Shown: positions 1 to 8,930, counted from the stretch's first letter. The stretch is 64,000 nucleotides of DNA from Gaiellasilicea sp963745775 (GCA_963745775.1 CAVUYY010000011.1:186001-250000); one strand, 5' to 3'. Translations and numbers: made by a program. The notes: generated by a model not told the origin, from the letters alone.

Positions 1-80
1 TCTGCGCAACTGCATGTAGCCCCACGCCGCGGGCAACCGTGTGGAGGCACCGTCCGCAAGCGACGTGCCTCCGCTTGACA

Positions 81-160
81 TGTCCCAGGGACAGACCCTG
101 GGACACGTCTCGAAGGAGGGTGGCGCCTTTGGCCGTGGCCGAGGGACAGACCCTGGGACA
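81..160. repeat. Two copies of an 18-bp repeat; first copy palindromic
   Basis: The 18-mer gggacagaccctgggaca occurs at 88-105 and again at 143-160. The first copy is extended leftward to give a perfect 10-bp inverted repeat (81-90 with 96-105, 5-nt loop). It could form a hairpin or be a member of a dispersed repeat family. No gene overlaps it convincingly. Its role is unknown. Confidence 0.7.
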
Positions 161-188
161 TGGCCGTTCAGGCCATGGCCGTCCAGGC
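159..188. repeat. 15-bp tandem duplication
   Basis: Two adjacent 15-bp units (159-173 and 174-188) reading catggccgtYcaggc differ at one base. They abut the second palindrome-derived repeat, so 81-188 is a small repeat patch. Nothing gene-like is seen in 1-201. Confidence 0.6.
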
Positions 189-201
189 GCGCTTGAAAGG
201 C

Positions 202-390
202 CTACGCGGCGTCGGGACGAACCGGCGAGTCGGCCGCGCGCTCGAGCGGCACGAAGAGCCGGCAATGCGGGCATTTGAACCCGCGCGACCGGCGACCCGA
301 GAGGAGCGTCGCCGAGAAGACCTTCTTGCAATGCGGGCACAGCACCTGCTGCTCGTTGTCCGCCTGGGCGTCAGCCTCCATCGACCCCAA
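202..390 (-). CDS. Small zinc-ribbon protein
   Basis: This 62-residue protein has two CPHC knuckles (CPHCKK near residue 18 and CPHCRL near residue 40), the spacing of a single zinc ribbon. The rest is polar with an acidic N-terminus. Such small ribbons are usually nucleic-acid or protein-binding accessory proteins, and no specific function can be assigned. It is divergent from the methyltransferase gene that follows, leaving about 57 bp for both promoters. The start is an ATG; a second ATG three codons in is equally possible. Confidence 0.6.
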   Translation of the reverse strand: MGSMEADAQADNEQQVLCPHCKKVFSATLLSGRRSRGFKCPHCRLFVPLERAADSPVRPDAA

Positions 391-447
391 GGTAGCGGAC
401 GCGCGTCATCGCGAGGACGAGGCCGGAGGGGGTAGTACGGTGCGGCC

Positions 448-1437
448 GTGATCTCCCACGAGCTGCCGCCGTCGCTCCAGGACGCGATCGACCGGCGTGT
501 TCGGACAGTCGAACGATCTCGCCTCGAAGCGGCCGCGGTTCGTCTCACGGCGGCATACCGCGAAGGCGGCAACGCCCGGGTCGCTCGAACGCGCGAGGAC
601 GTCCTCGCCTACGCCGCCCAGCGAGCACCCGCCACGTACGCCGCGGCCGTCGCGGTGCTCCGCCGGCTCGCCGAGCAGCGGCCCGGCTGGGAGCCGCGTT
701 CGCTGCTCGACGTCGGAGCGGGCCTAGGGACATCGTCGTGGGCGGCTCGCGCCGTTTGGCCGGGCCTCGAGCGAGTCGTGCTGGTCGAGGCGGAGCCGGC
801 GATGGTCGCGCTCGGCCGCGAGCTCGACTCCGATGCAAGGGCGGAATGGGTCGCAGGCGAGCTCCGTCCGATGGCAGAGGAGTTCGATCTCGTGCTCGCC
901 GCCTACGTGCTCAACGAGCTGCCGCCGAACAGCCTCGAAGCGGCGGCTCGTTCCCTCTGGACGAGCACGGCCGACACGCTGGTCGTCCTCGAGCCCGGAA
1001 CGCCCGCCGGCTACCGCAACGTCCTCTCGGCTCGGGCTGAGGCAATCGCGGCCGGAGGCTTCACGGTCGCGCCGTGCCCGCACGACGAGCCGTGTCCGCT
1101 GATCGCGCCAGACTGGTGTCACTTCGCGGCCCGTCTGCAGCGGAGCGAGGCCCATCGCTCGGTCAAGGCTGCTTCGCGCGGCTTCGAGGACGAGAAGTTC
1201 TCCTACGCCGCCTTTGCGCGAGAGCCGCAACCGCGAGCAGCCGCGCGGATCATCCGCCCGCCGCAGGTCCGGCCGGGCCACGTCCTCCTCGAGCTCTGCG
1301 AGCCGGGCGGCATCGGTCGCACGACGGTCTCGAAGCGAGACCGCGAGAGCTTCCGCCGAGCTCGCAAGGCAGCATGGGGCGACGCCTTCGAGCACACGAC
1401 CCCGGCCGCCAACATCCGGAGTCCGCCCGCTGTCTAA
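448..1437 (+). CDS. Rsm22/METTL17-family SAM-dependent methyltransferase-like protein
   Basis: The 329-residue protein carries a Rossmann SAM motif (LLDVGAGLGTSSWAA near residues 90-105) and, after it, the cysteine pattern C210-x5-C216-x7-C224 with a fourth cysteine at C284. This matches the four cysteines that hold the [4Fe-4S] cluster in yeast Rsm22 and human METTL17, which assist mitoribosomal small-subunit assembly. The segment FEDEKFSYAAF is also characteristic of the family. The inferred role is 16S rRNA or 30S-assembly related; whether it still methylates is not decided by sequence. The AraC-type gene starts 6 bp downstream, so the two are probably cotranscribed. Confidence 0.8.
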   Translation: MISHELPPSLQDAIDRRVRTVERSRLEAAAVRLTAAYREGGNARVARTREDVLAYAAQRAPATYAAAVAVLRRLAEQRPGWEPRSLLDVGAGLGTSSWAARAVWPGLERVVLVEAEPAMVALGRELDSDARAEWVAGELRPMAEEFDLVLAAYVLNELPPNSLEAAARSLWTSTADTLVVLEPGTPAGYRNVLSARAEAIAAGGFTVAPCPHDEPCPLIAPDWCHFAARLQRSEAHRSVKAASRGFEDEKFSYAAFAREPQPRAAARIIRPPQVRPGHVLLELCEPGGIGRTTVSKRDRESFRRARKAAWGDAFEHTTPAANIRSPPAV

Positions 1438-1443
1438 GCAGAC

Positions 1444-2256
1444 ATGACGGCGTGGATGCGGAGTCGGGTCGAGAACGGAATCCTGGTCACCGAGACGTCG
1501 CTTCGGACGACGTGCGTCATCGAGCTTGGCTTTCCGCCTCGCTACGCGCAGCCGAGGCTCGAGCCGGAGCTCGGCTACCTCGCGGTCGTGCTCGGCGGCG
1601 GGCTGCAGAAGACATTCGCCAACCGGACGCTCGTTCTTGGAACAGGAACCGCAACGACGATTCCTGCCGACGCTGGGCACTCCGCCACCTTCGGGGAGCA
1701 GGGTGCCCGGATCCTCATCGTGAAGCCTCAGTCGACCGCGGATGAACCGTATCGAGGGCTTCTCGGTGGAATTCGAACTCGTCGGGATCCTGGTCTCGCG
1801 GCGCTGGCCGGCCGGATCGCGACCGAGTTGGCCGCTCCGGACTCCGCCGCGCCGATCGCTGTGGAGGGACTGGCTCTCGAGCTCATCGCAGCGGCGCTGA
1901 GGGCGATTCCGACTCGGATCGCGTCCGCTCGTCCGGCCTGGCTCGCTGGCGTGGTCGAGCGACTGCACGAGCCCTCGGCGGAGCTTCCCGGCCTCGGCGA
2001 TCTGGCGGAGGGCGCCAGCGTCGATCCCGCGCATCTCGGACGGGTCTTTCGCCGTCACTACGGCGTCTCGGTCGGCACGTACGTGCGCCGGCTGCGGCTG
2101 GATTCGGCGGCTGCGACTCTGGCCGGAACCGATGCGCCGCTTGCACGGATCGCCGCCGAGCAGGGCTTCGCCGACCAGAGCCATTTCACGCGAGCCTTCA
2201 AGCTGCACACGGGCGTGACCCCGGCGCGCTACCGGCGGCTGGCCCGGAGGGCTTGA
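1444..2256 (+). CDS. AraC-family transcriptional regulator
   Basis: The 270-residue protein has an N-terminal cupin-like sensor region (about 1-110) and a C-terminal AraC double helix-turn-helix. The HTH shows the usual landmarks: HLGRVFRRHYGVSVGTYVRRLRL, then a second helix pair with GFADQSHFTRAFK and a terminal TPARYR. The effector is unknown. It lies 6 bp behind the Rsm22-like gene and may share its promoter. Confidence 0.85.
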   Translation: MTAWMRSRVENGILVTETSLRTTCVIELGFPPRYAQPRLEPELGYLAVVLGGGLQKTFANRTLVLGTGTATTIPADAGHSATFGEQGARILIVKPQSTADEPYRGLLGGIRTRRDPGLAALAGRIATELAAPDSAAPIAVEGLALELIAAALRAIPTRIASARPAWLAGVVERLHEPSAELPGLGDLAEGASVDPAHLGRVFRRHYGVSVGTYVRRLRLDSAAATLAGTDAPLARIAAEQGFADQSHFTRAFKLHTGVTPARYRRLARRA

Positions 2257-2279
2257 GCCGGCCGCCGGACGCGCCGAAC

Positions 2280-2786
2280 CTAGCCGCGGACGTGCACGTT
2301 CCCCTGCACGTCCCACGGTCCGAAGCGCGGCAGGTTCGGGCTGGAGCAGAACGCCTCGTTTGCGGCCTCGCTGCCGAAGCCGACCAGGCTCGAACGGTCC
2401 GGCTGCGCGGCAGCTCCTTCGCCGTTGTCGAAGACCGAGAACCAGGCATAGGTTCCGGCCTCGATGGTTGGATCGTTGCTGACCTCGATCAGCCCGCCGA
2501 GCTTGGCGCGGTTGCCGTCGTAGATCTCGAGGCAGGTGACGGAGACGTTGAACGTGAACGCCTCTCCCTCGACGACCTGGTGGTACTCGAACCGTCCGCT
2601 CACGTCGCCGTTCGAGTCGGTGCGGGCGTTGAACGAGAGCGTCCGGTTCACGACCTCGACGCCGAACGCATTCGGTAGCGGGATCGTCCAGTGGGCGCTG
2701 CCGGTCGCGCTCGTGACCTGGGTTGCAGAGGCTGTCGGGATCGCGAGCAGTGCGGCGGCCGTGACGAGCACTCCGAGAATGCGCAT
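2280..2786 (-). CDS. Secreted protein of unknown function
   Basis: The 168-residue product starts with a clear Sec signal peptide (MRILG then a hydrophobic run, cleavage likely after a TASA-type site near residue 21). The mature part is beta-rich, with two cysteines (in VTCLEIY and EAFCSSP) that could form a disulphide. No family was recognised. It converges with the AraC gene (24 bp apart), so the two share a termination zone. An extracellular or wall-associated location is inferred. Confidence 0.7.
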   Translation of the reverse strand: MRILGVLVTAAALLAIPTASATQVTSATGSAHWTIPLPNAFGVEVVNRTLSFNARTDSNGDVSGRFEYHQVVEGEAFTFNVSVTCLEIYDGNRAKLGGLIEVSNDPTIEAGTYAWFSVFDNGEGAAAQPDRSSLVGFGSEAANEAFCSSPNLPRFGPWDVQGNVHVRG

Positions 2787-2938
2787 GGTGACTTCTCCCC
2801 TGTGATCGGAACGGCTGCTGCCGCTCGCGCACCCGATGATTCGCGTCGCCGGCGCTGGCGTCTTGAACCTCGCCGACGCGGCCTTGAACGTGGGAGATAT
2901 CTTGGTGCGGCCGGAGTCGAACGAACGAGGGAGGAACG

Positions 2939-3598
2939 ATGACGCTGACCATTGGCGATACGGCGCCGGATTTCGAGGCGGAGACGACGGAGGGCAAGAT
3001 CGGCTTCCACGACTGGCTCGGCGAGTCGTGGGGTGTCCTGTTCTCGCATCCGAAGGACTTCACCCCCGTCTGCACGACCGAGCTCGGCTACATGGCCAAG
3101 ATCAAGCCGGAGTTCGAGCAGCGCAACGTCAAGATCATCGGGCTCTCGGTCGATCCGGCCGACAAGCATTCGGAGTGGGTGAAGGACATCGAGGAGACCC
3201 AGGGGCACGCGCCGAACTACCCGATCATCGGCGACGCCGACTTCGAGATCTCGAAGCGGTACGGAATGCTCGGAGCGGACGTCTCGGGCGATCCGGCTGA
3301 CCGCACCGCAGCCGACAACCAGACGGTGCGCAACGTCTTCGTGATCGGTCCCGACAAGAAGGTCAAGCTCGTCCTCATCTATCCGATGACGACAGGTCGC
3401 AACTTCGACGAGGTGCTGCGCGTGATCGACTCGCTGCAACTGACCGCGAAGCACAAGGTCTCGACGCCGGTGAACTGGAAGCAGGGCGAGGATGTGATCA
3501 TCGCCGGCTCGGTCTCGAACGAGGAGGCCAAGGAGACCTATCCGGACGGTTGGAAGGAGCCGCGTCCCTACATCCGGATCGTGCCCCAGCCTCGGTGA
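2939..3598 (+). CDS. 1-Cys peroxiredoxin (Prx6 type)
   Basis: This 219-residue thioredoxin-fold peroxidase has the active-site segment HPKDFTPVCTTELG, with the peroxidatic cysteine at C45. The length and long C-terminal domain (ending RPYIRIVPQPR) fit the Prx6/1-Cys class rather than 2-Cys AhpC. It would reduce hydrogen and organic peroxides in the cytoplasm using an external thiol. The ATG is preceded by a good AGGGAGG ribosome-binding site. It seems monocistronic. Confidence 0.92.
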   Translation: MTLTIGDTAPDFEAETTEGKIGFHDWLGESWGVLFSHPKDFTPVCTTELGYMAKIKPEFEQRNVKIIGLSVDPADKHSEWVKDIEETQGHAPNYPIIGDADFEISKRYGMLGADVSGDPADRTAADNQTVRNVFVIGPDKKVKLVLIYPMTTGRNFDEVLRVIDSLQLTAKHKVSTPVNWKQGEDVIIAGSVSNEEAKETYPDGWKEPRPYIRIVPQPR

Positions 3599-3692
3599 AA
3601 AAACCCGCACGGCGGCGATGATTCGCGACCGGTCCGATCGTCTAACGATCGAGGCGACGCGAACGTCGCAATCGACAGAGAGGACGGGAGAG

Positions 3693-4169
3693 ATGCAGAA
3701 GCTCACGCCGTGCTTGTGGTTCGACACCGAGGCGGAAGAGGCAGCGACCTTCTACACGTCGGTGTTTCCGCGCTCGCGGGTTGGCGAGATCGCGCGGTAC
3801 GGCTCGGCGGGGCCTCGCCCCGAGGGGATGGTGATGACCGTCTCCTTCGAGCTCGAGGGTCAGCAGTTCGTCGCCCTGAACGGCGGGCCCGACTTCACCT
3901 TCAACGAGTCGATCTCGTTCCAGGTGAGCTGCGAGAGCCAAGAGGAAGTCGATGCCTATTGGAGCAAGCTGTCGGCGGACGGCGGCGAGCAGGGGCCGTG
4001 CGGGTGGCTCAAGGATCGCTTCGGCGTCTCGTGGCAGATCGTTCCGACGCGCCTCGAGGAGCTGCTCGCCGACCCGGACCGGGAGAAGTCACAGCGGGTC
4101 ATGCAGGCAATGCTGGAGATGAGGAAGATCGAGATCGACGAGCTCGAACGCGCCGCTGCGGCAGCCTAG
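3693..4169 (+). CDS. VOC-family (PhnB-like) protein
   Basis: The 158-residue protein begins MQKLTPCLWFD and has the glyoxalase/VOC fold pattern of PhnB or '3-demethylubiquinone-9 methyltransferase-like' proteins: F-NGGPDFTFNESISF, D-YWSKLSADGGEQGPCGWL-D-FGVSWQIVP. The start at 3693 is preferred to upstream in-frame codons because it is preceded by GGACGGGAGAG and because family similarity starts there. Substrate and catalytic activity are unknown for most members. Confidence 0.85.
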   Translation: MQKLTPCLWFDTEAEEAATFYTSVFPRSRVGEIARYGSAGPRPEGMVMTVSFELEGQQFVALNGGPDFTFNESISFQVSCESQEEVDAYWSKLSADGGEQGPCGWLKDRFGVSWQIVPTRLEELLADPDREKSQRVMQAMLEMRKIEIDELERAAAAA

Positions 4170-4192
4170 GGCGCCGCAGCTCCCTCGCTACC

Positions 4193-4930
4193 GTGGCGCA
4201 CGTGACGGGAAACCTCCTCGACGACTGGCGGGCCGAGGAGTACGGGCGCTCGCGGGACGGCGTTGCGCTGCGTGTGTTCCTCCCCGCGGCCGGCCTTCCG
4301 GTGCAAGGTCTCCTCGTCGCCGCCCAGCACGGCGAGGAGGCGGTGACCACCTTGCTCGCCCGTCGCCTCCTCGAGCGAGTCTCCGGACGGAGTACCGGCT
4401 GGGCGGTCGTGCCCGTCGCCAACCCCGACGGGCTGATCAACGGCACGCGACAGAACGCTGCAGGCGTGGATCTCAACCGCAACTTCCCCGCCACCTCCTG
4501 GAGGCCGGACGAGTCGTACACGTATCCGCCCGGGATCGAGGACGAGCGACGCGTCGTCGCCAACCGCACGAATCTCTCCTCACCAGGCGAGCACGCCGGG
4601 TCCGAGCCCGAGACCCAGGCGCTGATGAGGCTCGTCGAGCGCCTGCGCCCGCCGCTCGTGCTCGACCTCCACGGTCCGCTCGAGCTGCTGCTGCCGCGCG
4701 GCGACGTTCCGAGTGCCGTCGTCGACGGGCTGAGCCGGGCGGCCGGGCTCCCGATCGTGGACGACGTGGGCGGTCCCTGTCCGGGCGCGTTCGACGACTG
4801 GCTCGTCGAGGTCGGGATCCCGGCGATCGTGTACGAGGTCGAGCACGCCGGCCTTCCCGCCCTCTGCACGCGCCACCTGCCCGGGCTCGAGGCGCTCGTG
4901 CGCGCGACGAACGGCGCTCAGGCGACCTGA
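4193..4930 (+). CDS. M14-family zinc carboxypeptidase (MpaA-like)
   Basis: The 245-residue protein shows zinc ligands H46-x2-E49 (AQHGEE), the NPDG loop, the substrate carboxylate motif DLNRNFP, and the third ligand region LDLHGP near residue 160, followed by a late glutamate (EVEHA) suited to general base. This is the M14 layout of MpaA-like murein-peptide amidases, which cut the gamma-D-Glu-diaminopimelate bond. The GTG at 4193 was chosen because it directly precedes the conserved domain; another GTG lies 9 bp on. It converges with the transglutaminase operon, and both act on peptide bonds, but co-function is only inference. Confidence 0.8.
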   Translation: MAHVTGNLLDDWRAEEYGRSRDGVALRVFLPAAGLPVQGLLVAAQHGEEAVTTLLARRLLERVSGRSTGWAVVPVANPDGLINGTRQNAAGVDLNRNFPATSWRPDESYTYPPGIEDERRVVANRTNLSSPGEHAGSEPETQALMRLVERLRPPLVLDLHGPLELLLPRGDVPSAVVDGLSRAAGLPIVDDVGGPCPGAFDDWLVEVGIPAIVYEVEHAGLPALCTRHLPGLEALVRATNGAQAT

Positions 4931-4935
4931 AAGCG

Positions 4936-5886
4936 CTAGGTCGTCCTGACGGGGCCGGGCCTGCGGGTCCGCCGCGGCCTGATGTACTCGACCCCGGTCA
5001 CGGCAGCGCGTTTGTGGGTCGTCAGCACGCCCTCGTACGGCGCCTCGAACGTCCCCGAGGTCGGCGGCACGTCGCAGTAGTCGCGCCCGACGGCGACGGT
5101 GAGGTACCGGAGGGCGGCGCGCCGGTCGTGGGTCGGGTCGATCGGGATCGCCCGCAGCGCGTCGGAGTCCTGGGGATGCTGGACGAGCACCTCGACCCAC
5201 GCGTGCGTGCCTCCGTCGCCGAGCACGTGGCCCGAGACGTACCTGGCCGGCAGCCCGCAGAGCCTGCAGAGCGCCAGCATGCAGTGGGCATAGTCCTGGC
5301 AGACCCCGATCCCGGCTTCCCATGCCTCTGCGGCCGTCGTCGTGACCGCGGTCACGCCGTGGCGGTAGTCGAAGTGCTCGAACACCCGCCTGCTGACGAG
5401 CTCGGCGAGCTCCACGCCCGCGGCTCCTGTCTCACGGAGCTCGGCTGCGACGGCGCGCAGCCGGTCGTCCGGTCGGGTCAGGCGCGAGGGCTCGGCGAAG
5501 CGCTGGTCGAACGTGATCACATCGGGCGTGTCCGCGCCGTCGACGGCGGTCTCGCGCTCGACGACCGCCCAGGTCGTGAACTCGACCTCGCGCTCGACCT
5601 GCTCGATGCTCAGGTCGAGCACGACGTTCCCGAACGTGTCGTACGAGCGTTCGGTGTCGACGTCGCAGCCCGAGACGCGGAGCTTGTGCGTCACGAGACG
5701 CTGGTCGTCGTGGAAGTCGGGCGGGACGACCATCAAGCGATGGCGGAGCGAAGCGATCGGCCCCGGGTACTCGTACGCGAAGCTCTGCTGAATCAGGACG
5801 GTGGTCTGCCGGACGTTCTGCCAGTCGATCTCGTCGTCGTCGATCGACCCGAGAGTGGCGATCAGGTCGCCGAGCGACTCACCCAC
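4936..5886 (-). CDS. Transglutaminase-like cysteine protease/amidase (third of three)
   Basis: The 316-residue protein has the bacterial transglutaminase-like N-terminal domain (about 25-115) followed by a transglutaminase core. The catalytic triad is Cys in GVCQDYAH, His in GGTHAWVEV and Asp in PIDPTHD. Proteins of this kind are usually peptide hydrolases or amide-forming enzymes rather than crosslinkers. It is the last gene of a five-gene minus-strand operon with ATP-grasp and alpha-E proteins. The start is a GTG, 9 bp after the previous stop. Confidence 0.88.
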   Translation of the reverse strand: MGESLGDLIATLGSIDDDEIDWQNVRQTTVLIQQSFAYEYPGPIASLRHRLMVVPPDFHDDQRLVTHKLRVSGCDVDTERSYDTFGNVVLDLSIEQVEREVEFTTWAVVERETAVDGADTPDVITFDQRFAEPSRLTRPDDRLRAVAAELRETGAAGVELAELVSRRVFEHFDYRHGVTAVTTTAAEAWEAGIGVCQDYAHCMLALCRLCGLPARYVSGHVLGDGGTHAWVEVLVQHPQDSDALRAIPIDPTHDRRAALRYLTVAVGRDYCDVPPTSGTFEAPYEGVLTTHKRAAVTGVEYIRPRRTRRPGPVRTT

Positions 5887-5895
5887 GTCGCGCGC

Positions 5896-6756
5896 TCACA
5901 ACGGTCCTCCGGGCGTCGTCGCCACAACGTGCTCGGCGGGAAGCTCGGCGTCGTCGGGCGCCTCGTCCGTCCAGACGTGCATGCGCCGGAGGGTAGCGGC
6001 GCCGTAGGTCGTCACCATGGCGACGTCGACGGCGTCGCGACCGCGCCCGATCGGCAGCCGTCCGATCCGCGGCACGTTGAAGCGGGCGTCGAACGTCCAC
6101 CACTGCGAGCCGAGCCAGACCTCGAACCAGGCGTGGAAATCCATCGGCGGGTACGGCCCCGGAACCCCGATGTCGGGCATGTAGCCGAACACGTATCGGG
6201 CGGGGATGCCGAGCGCCCGGCAGAACGTCACGCCCAGATGGGCGAAGTCCCGGCACATGCCCCCACGTCGCTCGAAGACCTCGACCGTCGCAGTCGTCGG
6301 CACGCTCGCGACCCCGTACTCGACGTTGTCGTGGATCCAGTCGCAGACAGCCTGCACCCGCTCCACTCCTGGCGTCGTGCCGCCGAACAGCTCCCAGGCC
6401 TGTTCGGAGAGGGTGTCGGACTCGCAGAGCCGGCTCGCCAGCAGCCAGTGGAGGAGCTCGTCGGGCAGCGCCTCGACGCGATGCTGCACGTCCTCAGGCC
6501 CCGGCAGCGCCTCCGGGTCAGGTGGGATGGTGACGAGCGCGTCGTAGGAGAACGAGGAGACGCCTTCCGGAAGGACGAGGCGGCGGCATCTGTTGCCGTA
6601 CAGGTCGACGTAGCCCGTCGCCTCGAGAGGTGGCTCGCTGACCCATCGCTCGGCGACGATCCCGCCGGCCGCGTCGAAATGCGGCTCGACGAGGACGATC
6701 GCGGCGGTCGGGGCGGCCGCGTCGTGCTCGAACCGGCAGCCGAGCCGCAGCCTCAT
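5896..6756 (-). CDS. Transglutaminase-like protein (second of three)
   Basis: This 286-residue protein has its own transglutaminase core: Cys in GMCRDFAHLG, His in DFHAWFEVW, Asp in TFDARFNVPRIGR. Its N-terminal half differs from the other two. The ATG at 6756 overlaps the stop of the preceding gene (ATGA), supporting translational coupling. The final FDARFNVPRIGRLPIGRGRD segment is typical of transglutaminases next to alpha-E/ATP-grasp genes. Substrate unknown. Confidence 0.87.
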   Translation of the reverse strand: MRLRLGCRFEHDAAAPTAAIVLVEPHFDAAGGIVAERWVSEPPLEATGYVDLYGNRCRRLVLPEGVSSFSYDALVTIPPDPEALPGPEDVQHRVEALPDELLHWLLASRLCESDTLSEQAWELFGGTTPGVERVQAVCDWIHDNVEYGVASVPTTATVEVFERRGGMCRDFAHLGVTFCRALGIPARYVFGYMPDIGVPGPYPPMDFHAWFEVWLGSQWWTFDARFNVPRIGRLPIGRGRDAVDVAMVTTYGAATLRRMHVWTDEAPDDAELPAEHVVATTPGGPL

Positions 6757-7871
6757 CGAGCGTGCTCCACCGGCAGCCCGTGTTGCTGCTGCTGTTGTGG
6801 CTGCTGACTGGGAGGCCCGTCCTCCGGGCGGACCTGCGAGCGCGGCGGCGGCAGCTCGTCGAGCGTCAGCGTCTGCGTCATCCCACCCATCGCCTGCACC
6901 ATCACCGCGCCACGCTGGTATTGCCTCATCGCTCCGAGATTCTGGATCGCGACGAGCCTGCCGGCGTGCTCGTCGCGTACGACCTGAGGCTGGGAGGAGG
7001 GCCCGAGCTCGCCGAGCGACTCGCACGTCACCTCGACTTCGAGCACCGCCTCGCCGCCTCCCTGGTATGTCCCTCGCAGCACCGTGACGTCGGCGTAGTC
7101 GCGCCCGCTTCCGAGCTTGATGTGCCGCCCCGAGCAGCGCTCGCCGAGCGTCGGGTCGAGACCGACCCAACCGTACGGCGGCATGTAGGCCTCGACCCAG
7201 GCGTGCGACGCGGACGCTGTCGCGACGCTGCCGAGGTAGCCGCTGACGTAGCGGGCGGGGAGCCCGGCGTGGCGGCAGAGCGAGATCAGGACGTGCGCGA
7301 AGTCCTGACACACGCCCACGCCGCCTGCGAGGGCCTCCGCGACGGAGGTCTCCACGGTCGTCGTGCCGATGCGATACTCGAGCCGTGACCGCACGTGGTC
7401 GGCGGCACGGGTGAAGAACCCGAGCGCGCTCGTTTGCGGGTCTTCGGCGACGACAGGCTCGACGAGCTCCGCCGTTTCGTCGTCGAGCGGAACGTAGGGG
7501 CTCGCTCCGAGGAACTCGCAGAACTCGTTCAGCAGCGCCTCGTCGGCCGCCAGTTCCCGCAGGCTGATCGATTCGTCCTGCTCGCCCTCGGCAGGGCCGC
7601 TGAGCGGCTCCTCGGCGCCGACATGTGTGACCACATCGCTCGTCGCTTCGATCACGAGGCGATCGTGGAGGTAGGGGATTCCGAAGTCGTGCACCGCGTT
7701 GCCGTAGTAGTCGCGAAACGAGATGACGGTGGCGGGCGGCTCGATCAGCAGATCGAAGTCGAGCAGCGTCTGCGTCGCACCGGCGAAGGGTTGCAGTCGC
7801 ACCTCGTTGAAGCTTTCGAAGCTGGGGGTCTCGTAGCGGTAGGTCGTGCGATGCCGGATCCGGTACCTCAC
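6753..7871 (-). CDS. Transglutaminase-like protein with glutamine-rich tail (first of three)
   Basis: The 372-residue protein begins with the transglutaminase N-terminal domain (YRIRHRTTYRYETPSFESFN) and has Cys in GVCQDFAHV, His in ASHAWVEAY and Asp in GLDPTLGER. After the core (to about residue 290) it carries a low-complexity tail ending in a run of glutamines. The GTG start at 7871 overlaps the alpha-E stop (GTGA). In the well-known ATP-grasp/alpha-E/transglutaminase association the enzymes are thought to build and process a peptide or amide product. Confidence 0.88.
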   Translation of the reverse strand: MRYRIRHRTTYRYETPSFESFNEVRLQPFAGATQTLLDFDLLIEPPATVISFRDYYGNAVHDFGIPYLHDRLVIEATSDVVTHVGAEEPLSGPAEGEQDESISLRELAADEALLNEFCEFLGASPYVPLDDETAELVEPVVAEDPQTSALGFFTRAADHVRSRLEYRIGTTTVETSVAEALAGGVGVCQDFAHVLISLCRHAGLPARYVSGYLGSVATASASHAWVEAYMPPYGWVGLDPTLGERCSGRHIKLGSGRDYADVTVLRGTYQGGGEAVLEVEVTCESLGELGPSSQPQVVRDEHAGRLVAIQNLGAMRQYQRGAVMVQAMGGMTQTLTLDELPPPRSQVRPEDGPPSQQPQQQQQHGLPVEHAR

Positions 7872-8917
7872 GTCAGCGCGTCCTGTGCCCGCAACGTTCG
7901 GTGGGTGAAGAACTCGTCCTCGACCCGATCGCCGATCCGGTAGCAGCGCCGCTGGATCTCCAGGAGCGACGCATGCAAGCCGCGCTCGAGCAGGTCGTCG
8001 AGTCGTTGATAGGTGAACTCCGCATGGAGGCGACCGGCCTCCCGGCGCGCTTCGCTGCCGCTCGGCGACCCGGGGATCGGCTGGGAGCCGTTGTAGGCGG
8101 GAGCCTCCTCGCTGATATGGGCGAGCGCCGCGTCCACCTTTCCGATCGAGAACCGGACGGAGCGCGGCAGGACCGCGGAGAGGATCAGCAGCTCGATCAC
8201 CGCGCTCGGCCGAACTCCTCTGCCCTCGATGCGGTGGTACGACTCGTACGCCGAGAGCGAGCGCAACAGCGTGCCCCAGGGCTCGGGGTCGTGCGCCGCG
8301 GCGACGAGCGCCAGGCGGTCGCCGCCCTCGACGTCGCCGTCGACGAGCAGCCTGTAGTTCACGTCGACCGTGCGCGCGGTCCACTCCGCCCGCTCGAGGA
8401 ACTTGCCGGCCTGGAGGAAGTACCACCCCTCCTCGCGGGGCATCGTCGAGTCCGTGATCCCCTGCAGAAGGTGGCTGAAATCGGCGATCGAGCGGCAGAA
8501 GCGGCTCGTGCGCTCGGCGGTCGCGGCCGCGCTGCGACGCCGACCCGGTCGCTGGATGTCGAGATGGAAGCGGTTCAGGGCCTCCCACATCTCGGTCGCC
8601 ATCTGATGGCGCATCGTGTGAGCGTTGTCGCGCGCCCGGGCGATGCATTCGACGATCGAGTTCCGGTTGTCCGACGAGAAGATCAGATGCTCGGGGACGT
8701 TCTCCTCGTCGGTCGCATCGTCGGGTTGGAATGCCGGCCGCTCGCCGACGATGTCGAGCAGTGCCGCCCAGTGGCTCTGGCGCCGCATCTCGGCCTCGCG
8801 TGTCGAACCCATCACGAGCGTGTGCCGGAACGTCACCTCGGTGAGGCGGGCGGTCTGCTCCGCCCGCTCGACGTAGCGCCCGATCCAGTACAGCGACTCC
8901 GCCATGCGGCTCAGCAT
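7868..8917 (-). CDS. Alpha-E domain protein
   Basis: The 349-residue, largely helical protein opens with MLSRMAESLYWIGRYVERAE, the signature start of the alpha-E family, and keeps conserved charged pairs throughout (FLERAEWTARTVDVNYRLL). Its biochemical role is not established; it is nearly always encoded between a circularly permuted ATP-grasp and transglutaminase-like proteins, as here. It is 13 bp after the ATP-grasp stop and overlaps the next gene by 4 bp. Confidence 0.92.
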   Translation of the reverse strand: MLSRMAESLYWIGRYVERAEQTARLTEVTFRHTLVMGSTREAEMRRQSHWAALLDIVGERPAFQPDDATDEENVPEHLIFSSDNRNSIVECIARARDNAHTMRHQMATEMWEALNRFHLDIQRPGRRRSAAATAERTSRFCRSIADFSHLLQGITDSTMPREEGWYFLQAGKFLERAEWTARTVDVNYRLLVDGDVEGGDRLALVAAAHDPEPWGTLLRSLSAYESYHRIEGRGVRPSAVIELLILSAVLPRSVRFSIGKVDAALAHISEEAPAYNGSQPIPGSPSGSEARREAGRLHAEFTYQRLDDLLERGLHASLLEIQRRCYRIGDRVEDEFFTHRTLRAQDALT

Positions 8918-8930
8918 GGTCGCGCGAGCC

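Noticed and set aside
724..3075. A very long open frame on the minus strand opposite the Rsm22, AraC and secreted-protein genes
   Set aside because: High GC makes antisense frames stay open; it has Arg/Gly/Pro-rich low-complexity sequence and no family motif, and the plus-strand genes explain the DNA.
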